Positions 8,519 through 16,848 of a stretch of DNA of 64,000 nucleotides are shown piece after piece (the stretch's first letter is position 1; the number at the start of each line of letters is the position of its first letter). Position numbers and translations under genes: made by a program. The notes beneath the pieces were generated by a model, which did no database searches, was not told the DNA's origin, and saw only the letters and a list, made by a program, of their open reading frames with translations. This stretch comes from an uncultured Chloroflexales bacterium. Lineage in GTDB: Bacteria > Chloroflexota > Chloroflexia > Chloroflexales > Chloroflexaceae. The DNA lies in NCBI GenBank assembly GCA_937918935.1, contig CAKZSI010000028.1, positions 62,001 to 126,000 of the forward strand. The letters run 5' to 3'.

Positions 8519-8537
8519 GGGAGGGCTACGCCCTCCC
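8519..8537. repeat. Type-A palindrome (GGGAGGGC-tac-GCCCTCCC)
   Basis: Perfect 8-bp arms around TAC directly after lysC, a member of the dispersed palindrome family of this genome. It is preceded by a half-degenerate type-B sequence (GGCTTTTCCC near 8483). It may serve as a terminator or mRNA 3'-end stabiliser. Confidence 0.7.
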
Positions 8538-8556
8538 AGCGACATCCTTAGCAGCC

Positions 8557-8687
8557 GGTAAACAACGTCTTTCGCTGAACCCCGGCCCCCTCCCCAATCC
8601 CCCCCGCTGGGAGAGGGAGTCCGGCGCCTCCCCGCAACGGGGGGAGGTTGGGAGGAGGGGCGGAAAGGCAAGCAAACTTCGTTTACC
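8557..8687. repeat. Hairpin-type repeat with GGTAAAC / GTTTACC ends
   Basis: Left end GGTAAACAACGTCTTTC (8557-8573) and right end terminating GTTTACC (8681-8687) share a perfect 7-bp terminal inverted repeat plus scattered further matches. The interior is filled with C-run/G-run blocks much like the MITE at 3160-3319. No target duplication is evident. It may be a third, divergent member of the same class of elements. Confidence 0.45.
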
Positions 8688-8738
8688 GACCACTTAGTTT
8701 CATCTGATGGTGTGTGGCGCAGCCGAGGGATGCGTGGA

Positions 8739-9896
8739 ATGAAAATCGCTATCTTCACCGAAACCTTTCTGCCCAAAATCGACGGCGTGGTGACGATTCT
8801 GTGCCAGGCGCTGGAACGCCTGCAGGAGAAGGGCCATCAGGTATTGCTCTTCGGGCCGCCGGGGGGGCCGAAGGAGTATGCCGGGGCTGAGATCGTGGGC
8901 GTGGGAGGGCCGCCGTTGCCCTTCTACCCCGAATTACGCATCAATATCCCCCGGCGCTTCGTCTGGGAGCGGGTACGCAGCTTCCAGCCCGACCTGGTGC
9001 ACATCGTCGCTCCGTTTTTCCTCGGACCGTTTGGCCTCTCGTATGCGCGCCGCCTGAACGTGCCGATCCTGGCCTCCTTCCACACCCACGTGCCGCGCTA
9101 CGTGCGCCACTACGGCGGCGCGTTCATCGAGCCGGTCGTCTGGTCGTACCTCCGCACGTTGCACAATCAGGCGCACCTCAACCTCTGCCCGAGCACTGAA
9201 ACGCTCAAAGATCTGCGCCACCACGGCTTCGAGCGGGTGCGCTGGTGGAAGCGCGGTATTGACACGCAACGCTTCAGCCCCGGCCCGCGCGACCCTGCGG
9301 TGCGCGAGCGGTTGAGCGGCGGGCGCCCCGACGAGTTGCTGGTAGTGTACGTGGGCCGCCTCTCGCCGGAGAAGCGCCTGGAGACCATCCGCGACCCGCT
9401 GTTCAGCGTGCCGGGCGTGCGCCTGGCGATGGTTGGCGGCGGTCCCAGCGAAGAGCAACTCAAGCGTCATTTCCGCGGCACCGCGACTACCTTCCCCGGC
9501 TATTTGCGCGGCAACGATCTGGTGGCGGCCTACCGAGCCGCCGATGTGTTTCTGTTCCCTTCCACCACCGAGACCTTTGGCCTGGTGGCCCTGGAAGCGA
9601 TGGCCTGCGGTGTGCCGGTGATTGCCGCTAATGCCGGCGGCGTGCTCGATATTATTACCCATGGGGAAAACGGGTTGCTCTTCGACCCCGAGCGCCCCGA
9701 ACAGATCGGCACCCTGGTGGGGCGTCTGAAGGACGATCCGGATCTGCGGCACGGGCTGGCTCAGCGTGGTGTGCTTCACGCCCGCGGGCGTTCCTGGCAG
9801 GCCACGATGGACCAGTTAATCGAGTACTATCGCCTGGCGACGCGGGTGTTTCAATGTTCGCAGGCGCGTCGCCGGCGCCTGGCGGGTGCTATGTAG
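8739..9896 (+). CDS. GT4-family glycosyltransferase (mannosyl/glucosyltransferase-like)
   Basis: A 386-residue GT-B enzyme. The N-terminus MKIAIFTETFLPKIDGV and the segment SFHTHVPRYVRHYGG are typical of the GDP-mannose-dependent / MgtA-like lipid glycosyltransferases. The C-terminal domain has VYVGRLSPEKRLE, MVGGGPSEEQLK and the catalytic EX7E segment FPSTTETFGLVALEAMACG. It probably glycosylates a membrane diacylglycerol or phosphatidylinositol-like lipid facing the cytoplasm (inference from family). Starts at 8730 and 8739 are both possible; 8739 gives the canonical N-terminus. It is separated from lysC by repeats, so it is likely a separate transcription unit. Confidence 0.9.
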   Translation: MKIAIFTETFLPKIDGVVTILCQALERLQEKGHQVLLFGPPGGPKEYAGAEIVGVGGPPLPFYPELRINIPRRFVWERVRSFQPDLVHIVAPFFLGPFGLSYARRLNVPILASFHTHVPRYVRHYGGAFIEPVVWSYLRTLHNQAHLNLCPSTETLKDLRHHGFERVRWWKRGIDTQRFSPGPRDPAVRERLSGGRPDELLVVYVGRLSPEKRLETIRDPLFSVPGVRLAMVGGGPSEEQLKRHFRGTATTFPGYLRGNDLVAAYRAADVFLFPSTTETFGLVALEAMACGVPVIAANAGGVLDIITHGENGLLFDPERPEQIGTLVGRLKDDPDLRHGLAQRGVLHARGRSWQATMDQLIEYYRLATRVFQCSQARRRRLAGAM

Positions 9897-9919
9897 GCGG
9901 GTGGGGGACCCCTCTCAGA

Positions 9920-9958
9920 TAGAGAGTTTTTCGGGATGATGCGCCAGAAAACTCTCTA
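9920..9958. terminator. Bidirectional terminator-like hairpin between convergent genes
   Basis: TAGAGAGTTTT (9920-9930) pairs perfectly with AAAACTCTCTA (9948-9958) around a 17-nt loop, between the convergent GT4 and selA genes. The stem base carries a T-run on each strand, so it could end transcription from both sides. Confidence 0.55.
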
Positions 9959-10055
9959 CCTGCGAGGAGGTGGGAAGGGGCGGGGGTTCAGCGAAAAACT
10001 CTGTTTACTTATTGATGGGCGAGCAATGGAGAGATGTTCCCCTCCCTCCACACCT

Positions 10056-11438
10056 CTACCCTGCCCCGACGACCTCAATTACCCGGCGCACGAGTGCCGG
10101 CTCATCTTCGGCAAGGACCGTGCGGAGATCGAAGAGCAGCCGTTCATCAACGATGCGCGCCACGATGGCAGGGGCGCCGCGACGCAGCCGCGTCGCGCAA
10201 TGTTCGGCGCCTTCCGGCCCGGGGGCCACGGCCACCCCCGCGCCGGGCAGGGTTTCCCCGGGCAGCGAGCCGCCACCCACGGCGCTCTGGCAGGCGACGA
10301 CTTCGGCCCGCAGACCGGCTGCGCTCAACGCCGCCGCTACGGCCGTGGCACGTGCCCGGAGCGTTTCCAGGGGAATGCCGATCATGCGCCACACCGGGAT
10401 CTCGTCGGTCGCGCGGCCCCGCAGATAGCTCTGCAGCGTTGCCGCCAGACCGGCGATGGTGGTCTTGTCTACGCGCAGGGCGCGGGCCAGAGGGTGCCGG
10501 CGTAACTGCTCAACCAGATCGCGCCGGCCAACGATCAGGCCGGCCTGTGGCCCGCCGAGCAGCTTATCGCCGCTGAAGGTCACCAGGTCAGCCCCGGCAT
10601 CCACGCTTTCCTGGACCGTCGGTTCCCGCGCCAGGCCGTAGGGGGTGGTAGGGAGGAACGTGCCGCTCCCCAGATCATCGAGCAGGGGCACGCCGTGGGC
10701 GCGGCCCACCTCTGCCAGCTCGCCCAGCGCCGGTTCGTGAACGAAGCCGGTCAGGCGGAAGTTGCTGCTGTGAACGCGCAGCAGCAGAGCGGTGCGTTCA
10801 TTGATGGCGTCCGCGTAGTCACGGGCATAGGTGCGGTTCGTCGTGCCGACCTCGACCAGTATGGCGCCGCTCTGGCGCAGCACGTCGGGGATGCGAAACC
10901 CGCCGCCGATCTCCACCGCCTGCCCGCGCGAGACGATCACCTCGCGTCCGGCTGCCAGGGCGATCAGCGCCAGGTAGACCGCGGCGGCGTTGTTGTTCAC
11001 TGCCATGGCCGCCTCGGTGCCGCTGAGGCGAGTCAGCAGGCATTCCAGGTGGACGTTGCGGCTACCCCGTTCGCCGCGCTCCAGATCGTACTCCAGGTTC
11101 GAGTAGCCCGCGCCCACCGCGGCCATGGCCGCGAGGGCCGCGGCGCTGAGGGGCGCCCGACCCAGGTTGGTCTGGATGATCACGCCGGTGGCGTTGATCA
11201 CGGGGCGCAGGCTGGGGGTGAGCCACTGTTCGATGCGGGCGCGCACGCCGCGCGCCAGGGCCTCGATCGACAGGGCCTCCGGATCGGGCGCCTCGCCTTG
11301 CTGGAGGGCGCGACGAGCGGTGTCGAGTTCGGCGCGGGCGGCCGCGCGCAACAGGGCCTGTGGCGTCGCTTCATCCAGTTCGGCGCGCGCGGCAAGCATG
11401 AGCCGATCAACGCTGGGCAGATCGCGCAGGTGGGTCAT
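10056..11438 (-). CDS. selA: L-seryl-tRNA(Sec) selenium transferase
   Basis: A 460-residue PLP enzyme that converts seryl-tRNA(Sec) to selenocysteinyl-tRNA(Sec) using selenophosphate. The N-terminal domain has LPSVDRLML. INATGVIIQTNLGRAPLS, the family signature, sits near residue 83. NNNAAAVYLAL and EIGGGFRIPDVL follow, then FSGDKLLGGPQAG with the PLP-binding Lys at about residue 290. Full family length, no truncation. selB, selC and selD are not in the window, and I saw no gene here with an obvious in-frame UGA selenocysteine codon. The downstream genes on this strand are unrelated, so the locus alone does not prove an active selenocysteine pathway. Confidence 0.93.
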   Translation of the reverse strand: MTHLRDLPSVDRLMLAARAELDEATPQALLRAAARAELDTARRALQQGEAPDPEALSIEALARGVRARIEQWLTPSLRPVINATGVIIQTNLGRAPLSAAALAAMAAVGAGYSNLEYDLERGERGSRNVHLECLLTRLSGTEAAMAVNNNAAAVYLALIALAAGREVIVSRGQAVEIGGGFRIPDVLRQSGAILVEVGTTNRTYARDYADAINERTALLLRVHSSNFRLTGFVHEPALGELAEVGRAHGVPLLDDLGSGTFLPTTPYGLAREPTVQESVDAGADLVTFSGDKLLGGPQAGLIVGRRDLVEQLRRHPLARALRVDKTTIAGLAATLQSYLRGRATDEIPVWRMIGIPLETLRARATAVAAALSAAGLRAEVVACQSAVGGGSLPGETLPGAGVAVAPGPEGAEHCATRLRRGAPAIVARIVDERLLFDLRTVLAEDEPALVRRVIEVVGAG

Positions 11439-11538
11439 CGCGGCGCCTTATTCGATTTTCTGTTGAACGGACTGCACACGCATCATCACCAGGCTTCATA
11501 GGGCCGCTATCGACGGCAATCCACGATCCAGAATGGTA

Positions 11539-12867
11539 TTACCCCCGCACCGCCTCGGCCTCGGCGCGGGCCAGGGCCGCTTCGCTTTCGGGCGTCGAGG
11601 GCGGCGTCGCGCCACGGCCCGGCCGGGTGTGCTCGAACGCCGCGCGCAGCACGGCCTCGTACTCCGGGGCCAGTTGCCGCTTGCGCCGGCCCATCACCGT
11701 GCGGGCCACGCTGATCATGCTGTCGATGCGGTACTCGCGGAAGACCTCGCCACCCCAGGTGAAATGCGGCACATTCTTTGGCGCGCTGTGCAGGCCAAAG
11801 ACATTGCTGCCCGTGCCGATAACCGTGCCACCCGTGAGGTGCAACCCGATGCCGAGTTTGACGTGGTCGGCCAGAAAACAGCCCAGCTTGATCAAACCGC
11901 TGTCGAACTGGCCCAGACCTTCAAGCACCACGCGGATATGGCCGTAATTGTTCTTCAGGTCGCTGTTCGTGGTCATCGCGCCGATATTGACCCATTCGCC
12001 GAGCCAGGAGTGACCCAGGAAGCCATCGTGGTGCTTGTTGCTGTAGCCATGGATGATGCTGGCTTCCACCTCGCCGCCGACGCGGCAGACCGGGCCGATA
12101 GCGGTTTCGCCGCGGATGCGGGCGCTGGCAATCAGGCTGCCCGGGCCGATGTACACCGGCCCCTGGATGAAGCTGAACGGTTCAACGTGCGCGCCGGCGT
12201 CGATAAATACCGGCCCATCACGGGCATCAAGCACCAGCGGCCCGTCGAGGCGCGCGTCAGGCGCGACATAGACGTGTTCACCACGCACGACCACCTGCCG
12301 GTCATCGCCTGTATAGAGTGGCAGACGCTGCTGCAGGGTGGGCAGGTCACGTATCAGTTGCTCGCCACAGTGGGCGATCAGATCCCACGGGTAGCGTAAC
12401 AGCAGCGGCGGCTCGTCGGGGCCGATCTCGCGCGCGCGGGCGAAGCGCAGCAGTTCGTCGCGGGCATCGGCGGCGGCCTGGTCGCGCAGAAAATACAACA
12501 CCGCCGAGGCCAGCCCTGGTGAAAGACGCGCGCCGAGGAGCGTCTCACCGGCAAGGTAGACCGTATTGAGCGGTTCGGCAAGGAGTTGCCCCAGCCAGCT
12601 CAGGTCGAGCGCGCGGCCATTGATCAGCACGATCGCCTCGCCCACGCGCAGGAACGCCGCCATCCCTTCTTTTGGCCCGTAGAAACCCATCAGGTACGAC
12701 CGGCCCAGCCCCAGGGTCTCACACTCCCTGGCCTGGATCGCGCCCGCGACGGCGGCGGCCCGCTCACGGGTGGAAAAAGCGCCGCAGCGCATCTCAAAAA
12801 CCGGGCGGGCCTGTGTCAGCGTGGCGAAGTTGCGCCAGAGTTCGTCTTCGAAAACGATGATGGTCAT
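11539..12867 (-). CDS. GlmU-like putative sugar nucleotidyltransferase with left-handed beta-helix
   Basis: A 442-residue protein of the Bacteroidetes/Chloroflexi GlmU-like group. The N-terminal ~200 residues start MTIIVFEDELWRNFATLT and have LVFEMRCG-like and EAIVLINGRALD segments. The classical GXGTRM loop of pyrophosphorylases is absent. The C-terminal ~200 residues form a left-handed beta-helix of hexapeptides (VFIDAGAHVEPFSFIQGPVYIG, ASIIHGYSNKHHDGFLGHS, GSNVFG), as in acyltransferase domains. The ATG at 12867 is chosen because the upstream extension to 12939 runs through a dispersed repeat. It is followed on this strand, across a gap of ~100 nt, by selA. Its role in sugar-nucleotide synthesis is an inference from the fold and the phosphohexomutase neighbours. 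Confidence 0.78.
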   Translation of the reverse strand: MTIIVFEDELWRNFATLTQARPVFEMRCGAFSTRERAAAVAGAIQARECETLGLGRSYLMGFYGPKEGMAAFLRVGEAIVLINGRALDLSWLGQLLAEPLNTVYLAGETLLGARLSPGLASAVLYFLRDQAAADARDELLRFARAREIGPDEPPLLLRYPWDLIAHCGEQLIRDLPTLQQRLPLYTGDDRQVVVRGEHVYVAPDARLDGPLVLDARDGPVFIDAGAHVEPFSFIQGPVYIGPGSLIASARIRGETAIGPVCRVGGEVEASIIHGYSNKHHDGFLGHSWLGEWVNIGAMTTNSDLKNNYGHIRVVLEGLGQFDSGLIKLGCFLADHVKLGIGLHLTGGTVIGTGSNVFGLHSAPKNVPHFTWGGEVFREYRIDSMISVARTVMGRRKRQLAPEYEAVLRAAFEHTRPGRGATPPSTPESEAALARAEAEAVRG

Positions 12868-12897
12868 AGTTTGCGGGGGGCAGCCATTCCAGATGTG

Positions 12898-12929
12898 AAA
12901 ACCGGGTTTTGGAGGGGCGAAGCCCCTCC
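12898..12929. repeat. Type-B plus type-A palindrome pair
   Basis: AAAACCGGGTTTT (12898-12910) is followed directly by GGAGGGGC-gaa-GCCCCTCC (12911-12929). The pair sits between the YvcK-like gene and the GlmU-like gene and shows the usual bipartite arrangement of this repeat family. Confidence 0.7.
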
Positions 12930-12948
12930 GAGTCTCCACGACGTCGTG

Positions 12949-14130
12949 CTACGTTCGCCGGATCAGTTCCAGAATAGCATGGCCAAGTTTCTGACTATCG
13001 TGGCGCAGCACGCGCACGGCGCGACTCTCCGTCGGATTGCTGAGCGAGGCAGTGTATTGAATGACCGATGAGGCCAGGTCGGCTTCAATGACCACACTGC
13101 CCTCGATCATCACCTGCTGGTGCGTGACCTTGCCCCCGGGCAGCAGGGTGGTCTCTTCGTACTCCTCAGGGTCGAGGTAGACGGGCGACTGGTTGGCCGC
13201 TGCGTAGAGATGGTAAATCTCCGGGTCAATGCGCTGGGCGTTCACCAGCACATAATCGGGGGTGAAGCCGCCGAAGCGTTTGATCGCCGCGATATGCTCG
13301 GCGACCCCGAATCCGGTCGTGCGGCCGGGTTCGGTCATGAGATTGCAGACGTAGATCTTCCGCGCCGGGCTATTGGCGATGGCTTCGCGCAATTCATCAA
13401 TCAGCAGGTTGGGCAGGATGCTCTCGAACAGGCTGCCTGGCCCCAGCACGATTGCGTCGGCGTCGCGAATGGCTTCAGCGGCCAGGCGAGTAAGCCGGGG
13501 CGGTTCGGGGCTGGTGTGCTCCAGGAACAGCCGCTCCACGTGACGCTCGGCGATGCTCGGGTCGAGGTTAAGCCGCCGCACGTCCATGCGCGTCCCATCG
13601 TCAAGTTCAGCGACGACCCCGATCGGTTCGGGGGTGGGCACCACATAGTAGACGTTCTGCATATTGAAGAGGCCGGCGGCCCGATAGTAATACTCAACCG
13701 GGTCCTGTACGGGTACGATACCGGTCAGCCGGCGCACCTGCTCGCCCATCGCGCTGAGGACGAGCAGCCCTGGCCCGCCCGAGAGCACCGTAATGGCCGG
13801 CGGCGCGTCGCGCCGGTAGCCGAGCACCAGATCATCACCGCCTTCAGTTTGCGGGTCAGGCATAGGGATGACCACGACCCCGCTCAGGCGCCAGATCCCA
13901 AAGGCCAGCACCCCCAATCCTGCCAGCATCAGGAGCACGCCCCGCAGCGGACGCGGGAGGAATTGCAGGGTCAATATGGAGACGTAAGGGGGTAATCCCT
14001 CAACCGTTCGATAGATATGGATGAACAGATAAGCGACGCCGAGGGAGAGCAACACGACGCCGACGAAGGTGAATGCGAGGGGCCAGGTAAGATGGCTCAG
14101 AGACGAGAGGCGACGGGTGACTGATTGCAT
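12949..14130 (-). CDS. Membrane-anchored YvcK/CofD-like protein
   Basis: A 393-residue protein. Two hydrophobic helices (about 15-40, FTFVGVVLLSLGVAYLFIH; about 60-85, LRGVLLMLAGLGVLAFGIW) precede a YvcK-like domain. That domain is recognised by ITVLSGGPGLLVL (in place of the usual GGGTG), AIVLGPGSLFESILPNLL, KIYVCNLMTEPGRTTGFGVAEHI and a C-terminal segment ending near VRVLRHD. The DDGGSSGRLR segment that YvcK uses right after strand 2 is not present; TGIVPVQDPVEYYYRAAGLF stands in its place. YvcK proteins bind UDP-sugars and help coordinate peptidoglycan synthesis, while CofD transfers lactyl-phosphate. Which, if either, applies here is open. It lies 51 nt downstream of the pseudo-phosphohexomutase gene. 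Confidence 0.85.
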   Translation of the reverse strand: MQSVTRRLSSLSHLTWPLAFTFVGVVLLSLGVAYLFIHIYRTVEGLPPYVSILTLQFLPRPLRGVLLMLAGLGVLAFGIWRLSGVVVIPMPDPQTEGGDDLVLGYRRDAPPAITVLSGGPGLLVLSAMGEQVRRLTGIVPVQDPVEYYYRAAGLFNMQNVYYVVPTPEPIGVVAELDDGTRMDVRRLNLDPSIAERHVERLFLEHTSPEPPRLTRLAAEAIRDADAIVLGPGSLFESILPNLLIDELREAIANSPARKIYVCNLMTEPGRTTGFGVAEHIAAIKRFGGFTPDYVLVNAQRIDPEIYHLYAAANQSPVYLDPEEYEETTLLPGGKVTHQQVMIEGSVVIEADLASSVIQYTASLSNPTESRAVRVLRHDSQKLGHAILELIRRT

Positions 14131-14181
14131 ACATTCCTGGAAGGGGTGTGAGGATTATTGGAGACCGGGGACGCCAGCGGA

Positions 14182-15321
14182 TCAGGCTTGCAGTAACTGT
14201 TTTCGCTGAGCATCGATCAGATCGCGCAGATTGCCGCCGCTCCGGGCGACCATCTCGGCGCAGAGCAAGCCGGCCAGAATGCCATCAGGATAGCCGGCAT
14301 AGCGTCCCAGTGTGAACTGCCCGTCGATGGTTGCCGCCAGAACGGGCAGGGTGCGATCGCGAGCCAGGAGCGTCGCAAGGTGCGCTTCCGGATCACCGGC
14401 GATCTCGATCTTCAGGCCAGTTGCGTCCTCCCAGGCCGTCAGATGAGCCGATCCGGCGAGTGGCGTCCCGGCGGCTGGCGCGGGAACGACAACCGTTCCA
14501 CGCTGGCGATGCTGGCGGGCCAGGTAGGCGGCGAGCAGCAACCCCATTTCGGCCGGATCGAGTTGCTCACCGTGCCTGTCAACCAGGGCCATCGCCGTGC
14601 CATCAGCGGAGATGGCCAGACCCAGGTGCGAGTCACTCTCGCGCACCAGCTTTTTCAGCCGGTTGAGACTGCTCTCAACCGGCGTCGGAGGCACCCGGGC
14701 AAACAAGGGGTCGGGTTCACGGTTGATTTCGATCGCCCGGGTCTGCCCGCTCTCGCCGAGCAGGGCAGGGAGGATGCCGGCGCCAGCGCCATTCATCGCA
14801 TCAACAAAGAGGGTCATGGACGTCCGGCGGATAAGATCAACTTCAACCGCATCGCGCAGCGCTTTTAGATACAGACCGCGCACATCAACCATCCCCTCGG
14901 CGGGCGGATCACCAACCGGCGGGAAGGTCACGGGTGGCGGCGCGGAGTCAACGGGATCGAGCGAAAGGTCGGCCTTGTCCGCGAGAAGCATCAAGCCGTT
15001 ATAGTAGTAGGCCCGGTTCCCGGCCGAGATGCACAGGGCCGCATCGGCAACCCGCTGATCAAGGGCGTGGTACACCGCCGGCAGTGGCGCCGGGCCAGTG
15101 GCAAGCGCAGTGCGGACGCCGTTCATTTGCAGCAGGGTAGCCAGGTCACGGGCGAAGAGGCTGCCCATAAAGCGCGTATCGTAGGCGACCAGACAGCTCA
15201 GGCCACGCTCGACAAGCTGGCCGGCGATCGACAGGCCGCGCCGGCGCACCTGATCGAGCGTAAAATCGGCAGCGACAACCGCTGCCCACACCTGGGCGTA
15301 GGGACGATAGCGCACACTCAT
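14182..15321 (-). CDS. Phosphohexomutase-like pseudoenzyme
   Basis: A 379-residue protein with the alpha-D-phosphohexomutase layout: VVAADFTLDQVRRRGLSIAG, CLVAYDTRFMGSLFARDLA, a middle domain with TLFVDAMNGAGAGILPALLGE, and GRYAGYPDGILAGLLCAEMVA. The catalytic features are gone. The phosphoserine loop (normally TASHNP) reads CISAGNRAYYYNG, and the metal loop (normally DGDGDR) reads AISADGTAMALVD. The C-terminal phosphate-binding domain is shortened. It overlaps the stop of the intact phosphohexomutase by 4 nt (ATGA), so it is co-translated with it. A regulatory or structural partner of that enzyme is a reasonable guess; loss of catalysis is an inference from missing residues. Confidence 0.85.
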   Translation of the reverse strand: MSVRYRPYAQVWAAVVAADFTLDQVRRRGLSIAGQLVERGLSCLVAYDTRFMGSLFARDLATLLQMNGVRTALATGPAPLPAVYHALDQRVADAALCISAGNRAYYYNGLMLLADKADLSLDPVDSAPPPVTFPPVGDPPAEGMVDVRGLYLKALRDAVEVDLIRRTSMTLFVDAMNGAGAGILPALLGESGQTRAIEINREPDPLFARVPPTPVESSLNRLKKLVRESDSHLGLAISADGTAMALVDRHGEQLDPAEMGLLLAAYLARQHRQRGTVVVPAPAAGTPLAGSAHLTAWEDATGLKIEIAGDPEAHLATLLARDRTLPVLAATIDGQFTLGRYAGYPDGILAGLLCAEMVARSGGNLRDLIDAQRKQLLQA

Positions 15322-16697
15322 ACGCGCCTTCGGAACTCTTCCACCGCGCCCATCATCAGGTCACGAATGGCAAGAGCGCGTTCCATGGTCTGCGCCTCGA
15401 AGCGGTTGGTGAGCGCAGGCTCGGTATTCGAGGCGCGGAGCAGCCCCCAACCGTCTCCGAAGTCAACACGAACGCCGTCCACATCGATCACCCGATATGT
15501 GGCGCTGAACCGTTCGCGCACGTACTCGATGGCCTGGAACTTGAGCTCCTCCGGAAAGGGGATGCGGCCCTCATCGAGCGAGGGCAACTGTGGGTACGGC
15601 GCCAGCACCTCGGCGAGCGTTGTTCCCAACTGCGTCAGGGCATAGAGGAGGTACGCGCCGGCGAAGGCGCCATCATCGTAGAAATGGCGCGGGATGGGGA
15701 ACATGATGTGCCCGCTGAGTTCTCCGCCCAGGACGGCGCCGGTCTCGCGCATCTTTGCCGAGAGATTGGGGTAGCCGGTCTTCCACATCACCGGGGTGCC
15801 GCCGAGGTTCTCGATGGCGCGGGTGAGCACGGCGCTGCACTTCACATCGAAGACCACCGGCCCGCGTCGCTGTCTGAGGAGATAGGTCGCCAGGGCGATC
15901 AGGTAGCGGTCGGCAAACACGATGGCGCCATCGCGATCGACCACCCCGAGGCGGTCACCGTCGCCATCGAGACCCACACCCAGGTCGGCCTCGTGCGCGC
16001 GCACGGCGGCGATCAGGTGTTGGAGATTCTCGGCCTTGAGTGGATCAGGGTGATGGTTGGGGAAGGCGCCATCAGGTTCAATGAACAACGGCACGACCTC
16101 CAGCCCGAGGGCTTCGTAGAGGCGCAAACTGATCGGTCCGGCGACCCCGTTGCCGGCGTCGAGCACCACCCGTGGTCGTGGTCCGCTGAAGGGCAGCACA
16201 CTGGCGACACTCGCTACGTAGGCCGCGCTCACATCAACGTGGCTCAGGCTGCCAATACTGCCGGGAAACACGCCGGCGAGCGCGATGCGTCCAATCGTCT
16301 GGATCTCCTCGCTGCTCAACGGCTCACTGCCGTAGCGCGGATGCGCGCGGCGCAACTTGAGCCCATTGAACTCAGGGGGGTTGTGGCTGGCGGAGACGAT
16401 CGCGCCCCCATCGGCGCCGAGGTATTCGACCGCAAAATACATCACCGGCGTTGGCGCCTGGCCGATGTCGATCACGTCACATCCGGTAGCCCGCAAGCCC
16501 TGGATCAAGGCCGCCTGGAACTGCGGCGAACTTAGCCGGGCATCGCGCGCGACCACGATGCGTCGTAGACCTTGCTCGCCAAAATAGGCCCCCACAGCCT
16601 GCCCGAGACGGACATAGGCCGCCTCGTCGAGGTCGCTGCCAACAACGCCGCGGATGTCATAGGCGCGAAAGATCGTCGGGTTGAGCGATACACCCAT
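15318..16697 (-). CDS. manB: Phosphomannomutase/phosphoglucomutase
   Basis: A 459-residue alpha-D-phosphohexomutase interconverting hexose 1- and 6-phosphates, feeding nucleotide-sugar synthesis. FRAYDIRGVVGSDLDE opens the protein. The active phosphoserine loop is IVSASHNPPEFNGLK (near residue 105), the metal-binding loop GLDGDGDRLGVVD (near 240), the sugar-binding loop GGELSGHIMF (near 325), and the phosphate-binding loop LLRASNTEPAL lies near the end (RASNTEP). All catalytic parts are present, in contrast to the neighbour. AGGAG stands 6 nt before the ATG. The gene heads a minus-strand run with the pseudoenzyme, the YvcK-like and the GlmU-like genes. Confidence 0.94.
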   Translation of the reverse strand: MGVSLNPTIFRAYDIRGVVGSDLDEAAYVRLGQAVGAYFGEQGLRRIVVARDARLSSPQFQAALIQGLRATGCDVIDIGQAPTPVMYFAVEYLGADGGAIVSASHNPPEFNGLKLRRAHPRYGSEPLSSEEIQTIGRIALAGVFPGSIGSLSHVDVSAAYVASVASVLPFSGPRPRVVLDAGNGVAGPISLRLYEALGLEVVPLFIEPDGAFPNHHPDPLKAENLQHLIAAVRAHEADLGVGLDGDGDRLGVVDRDGAIVFADRYLIALATYLLRQRRGPVVFDVKCSAVLTRAIENLGGTPVMWKTGYPNLSAKMRETGAVLGGELSGHIMFPIPRHFYDDGAFAGAYLLYALTQLGTTLAEVLAPYPQLPSLDEGRIPFPEELKFQAIEYVRERFSATYRVIDVDGVRVDFGDGWGLLRASNTEPALTNRFEAQTMERALAIRDLMMGAVEEFRRRV

Positions 16698-16763
16698 GGC
16701 GCGCTCCTGGGAGCCACTGACTACGCGTGATCCTAACGTATCGGGGCATATCCGTCAAGGTTC

Positions 16764-16792
16764 TTTACAAGCCGTATATCATCCGCTATAAT
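16764..16792 (+). promoter_or_regulatory. greA promoter, TTTACA-17-TATAAT
   Basis: TTTACA (16764-16769) and a perfect TATAAT (16787-16792) are spaced 17 nt apart. Transcription should start near 16799, giving a ~168-nt leader before greA. Confidence 0.85.
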
Positions 16793-16848
16793 CGTTGTGT
16801 CAACGGTAAACAATAGCGTAGCCGATGGGGTCTGCGATCGTTGACCTG

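Noticed and set aside
14182-15321. Treating the second phosphohexomutase as a pseudogene
   Set aside because: The frame is uninterrupted with normal codon use, a coupled ATGA start and preserved framework motifs; only catalytic loops differ, so a pseudoenzyme is the better description.
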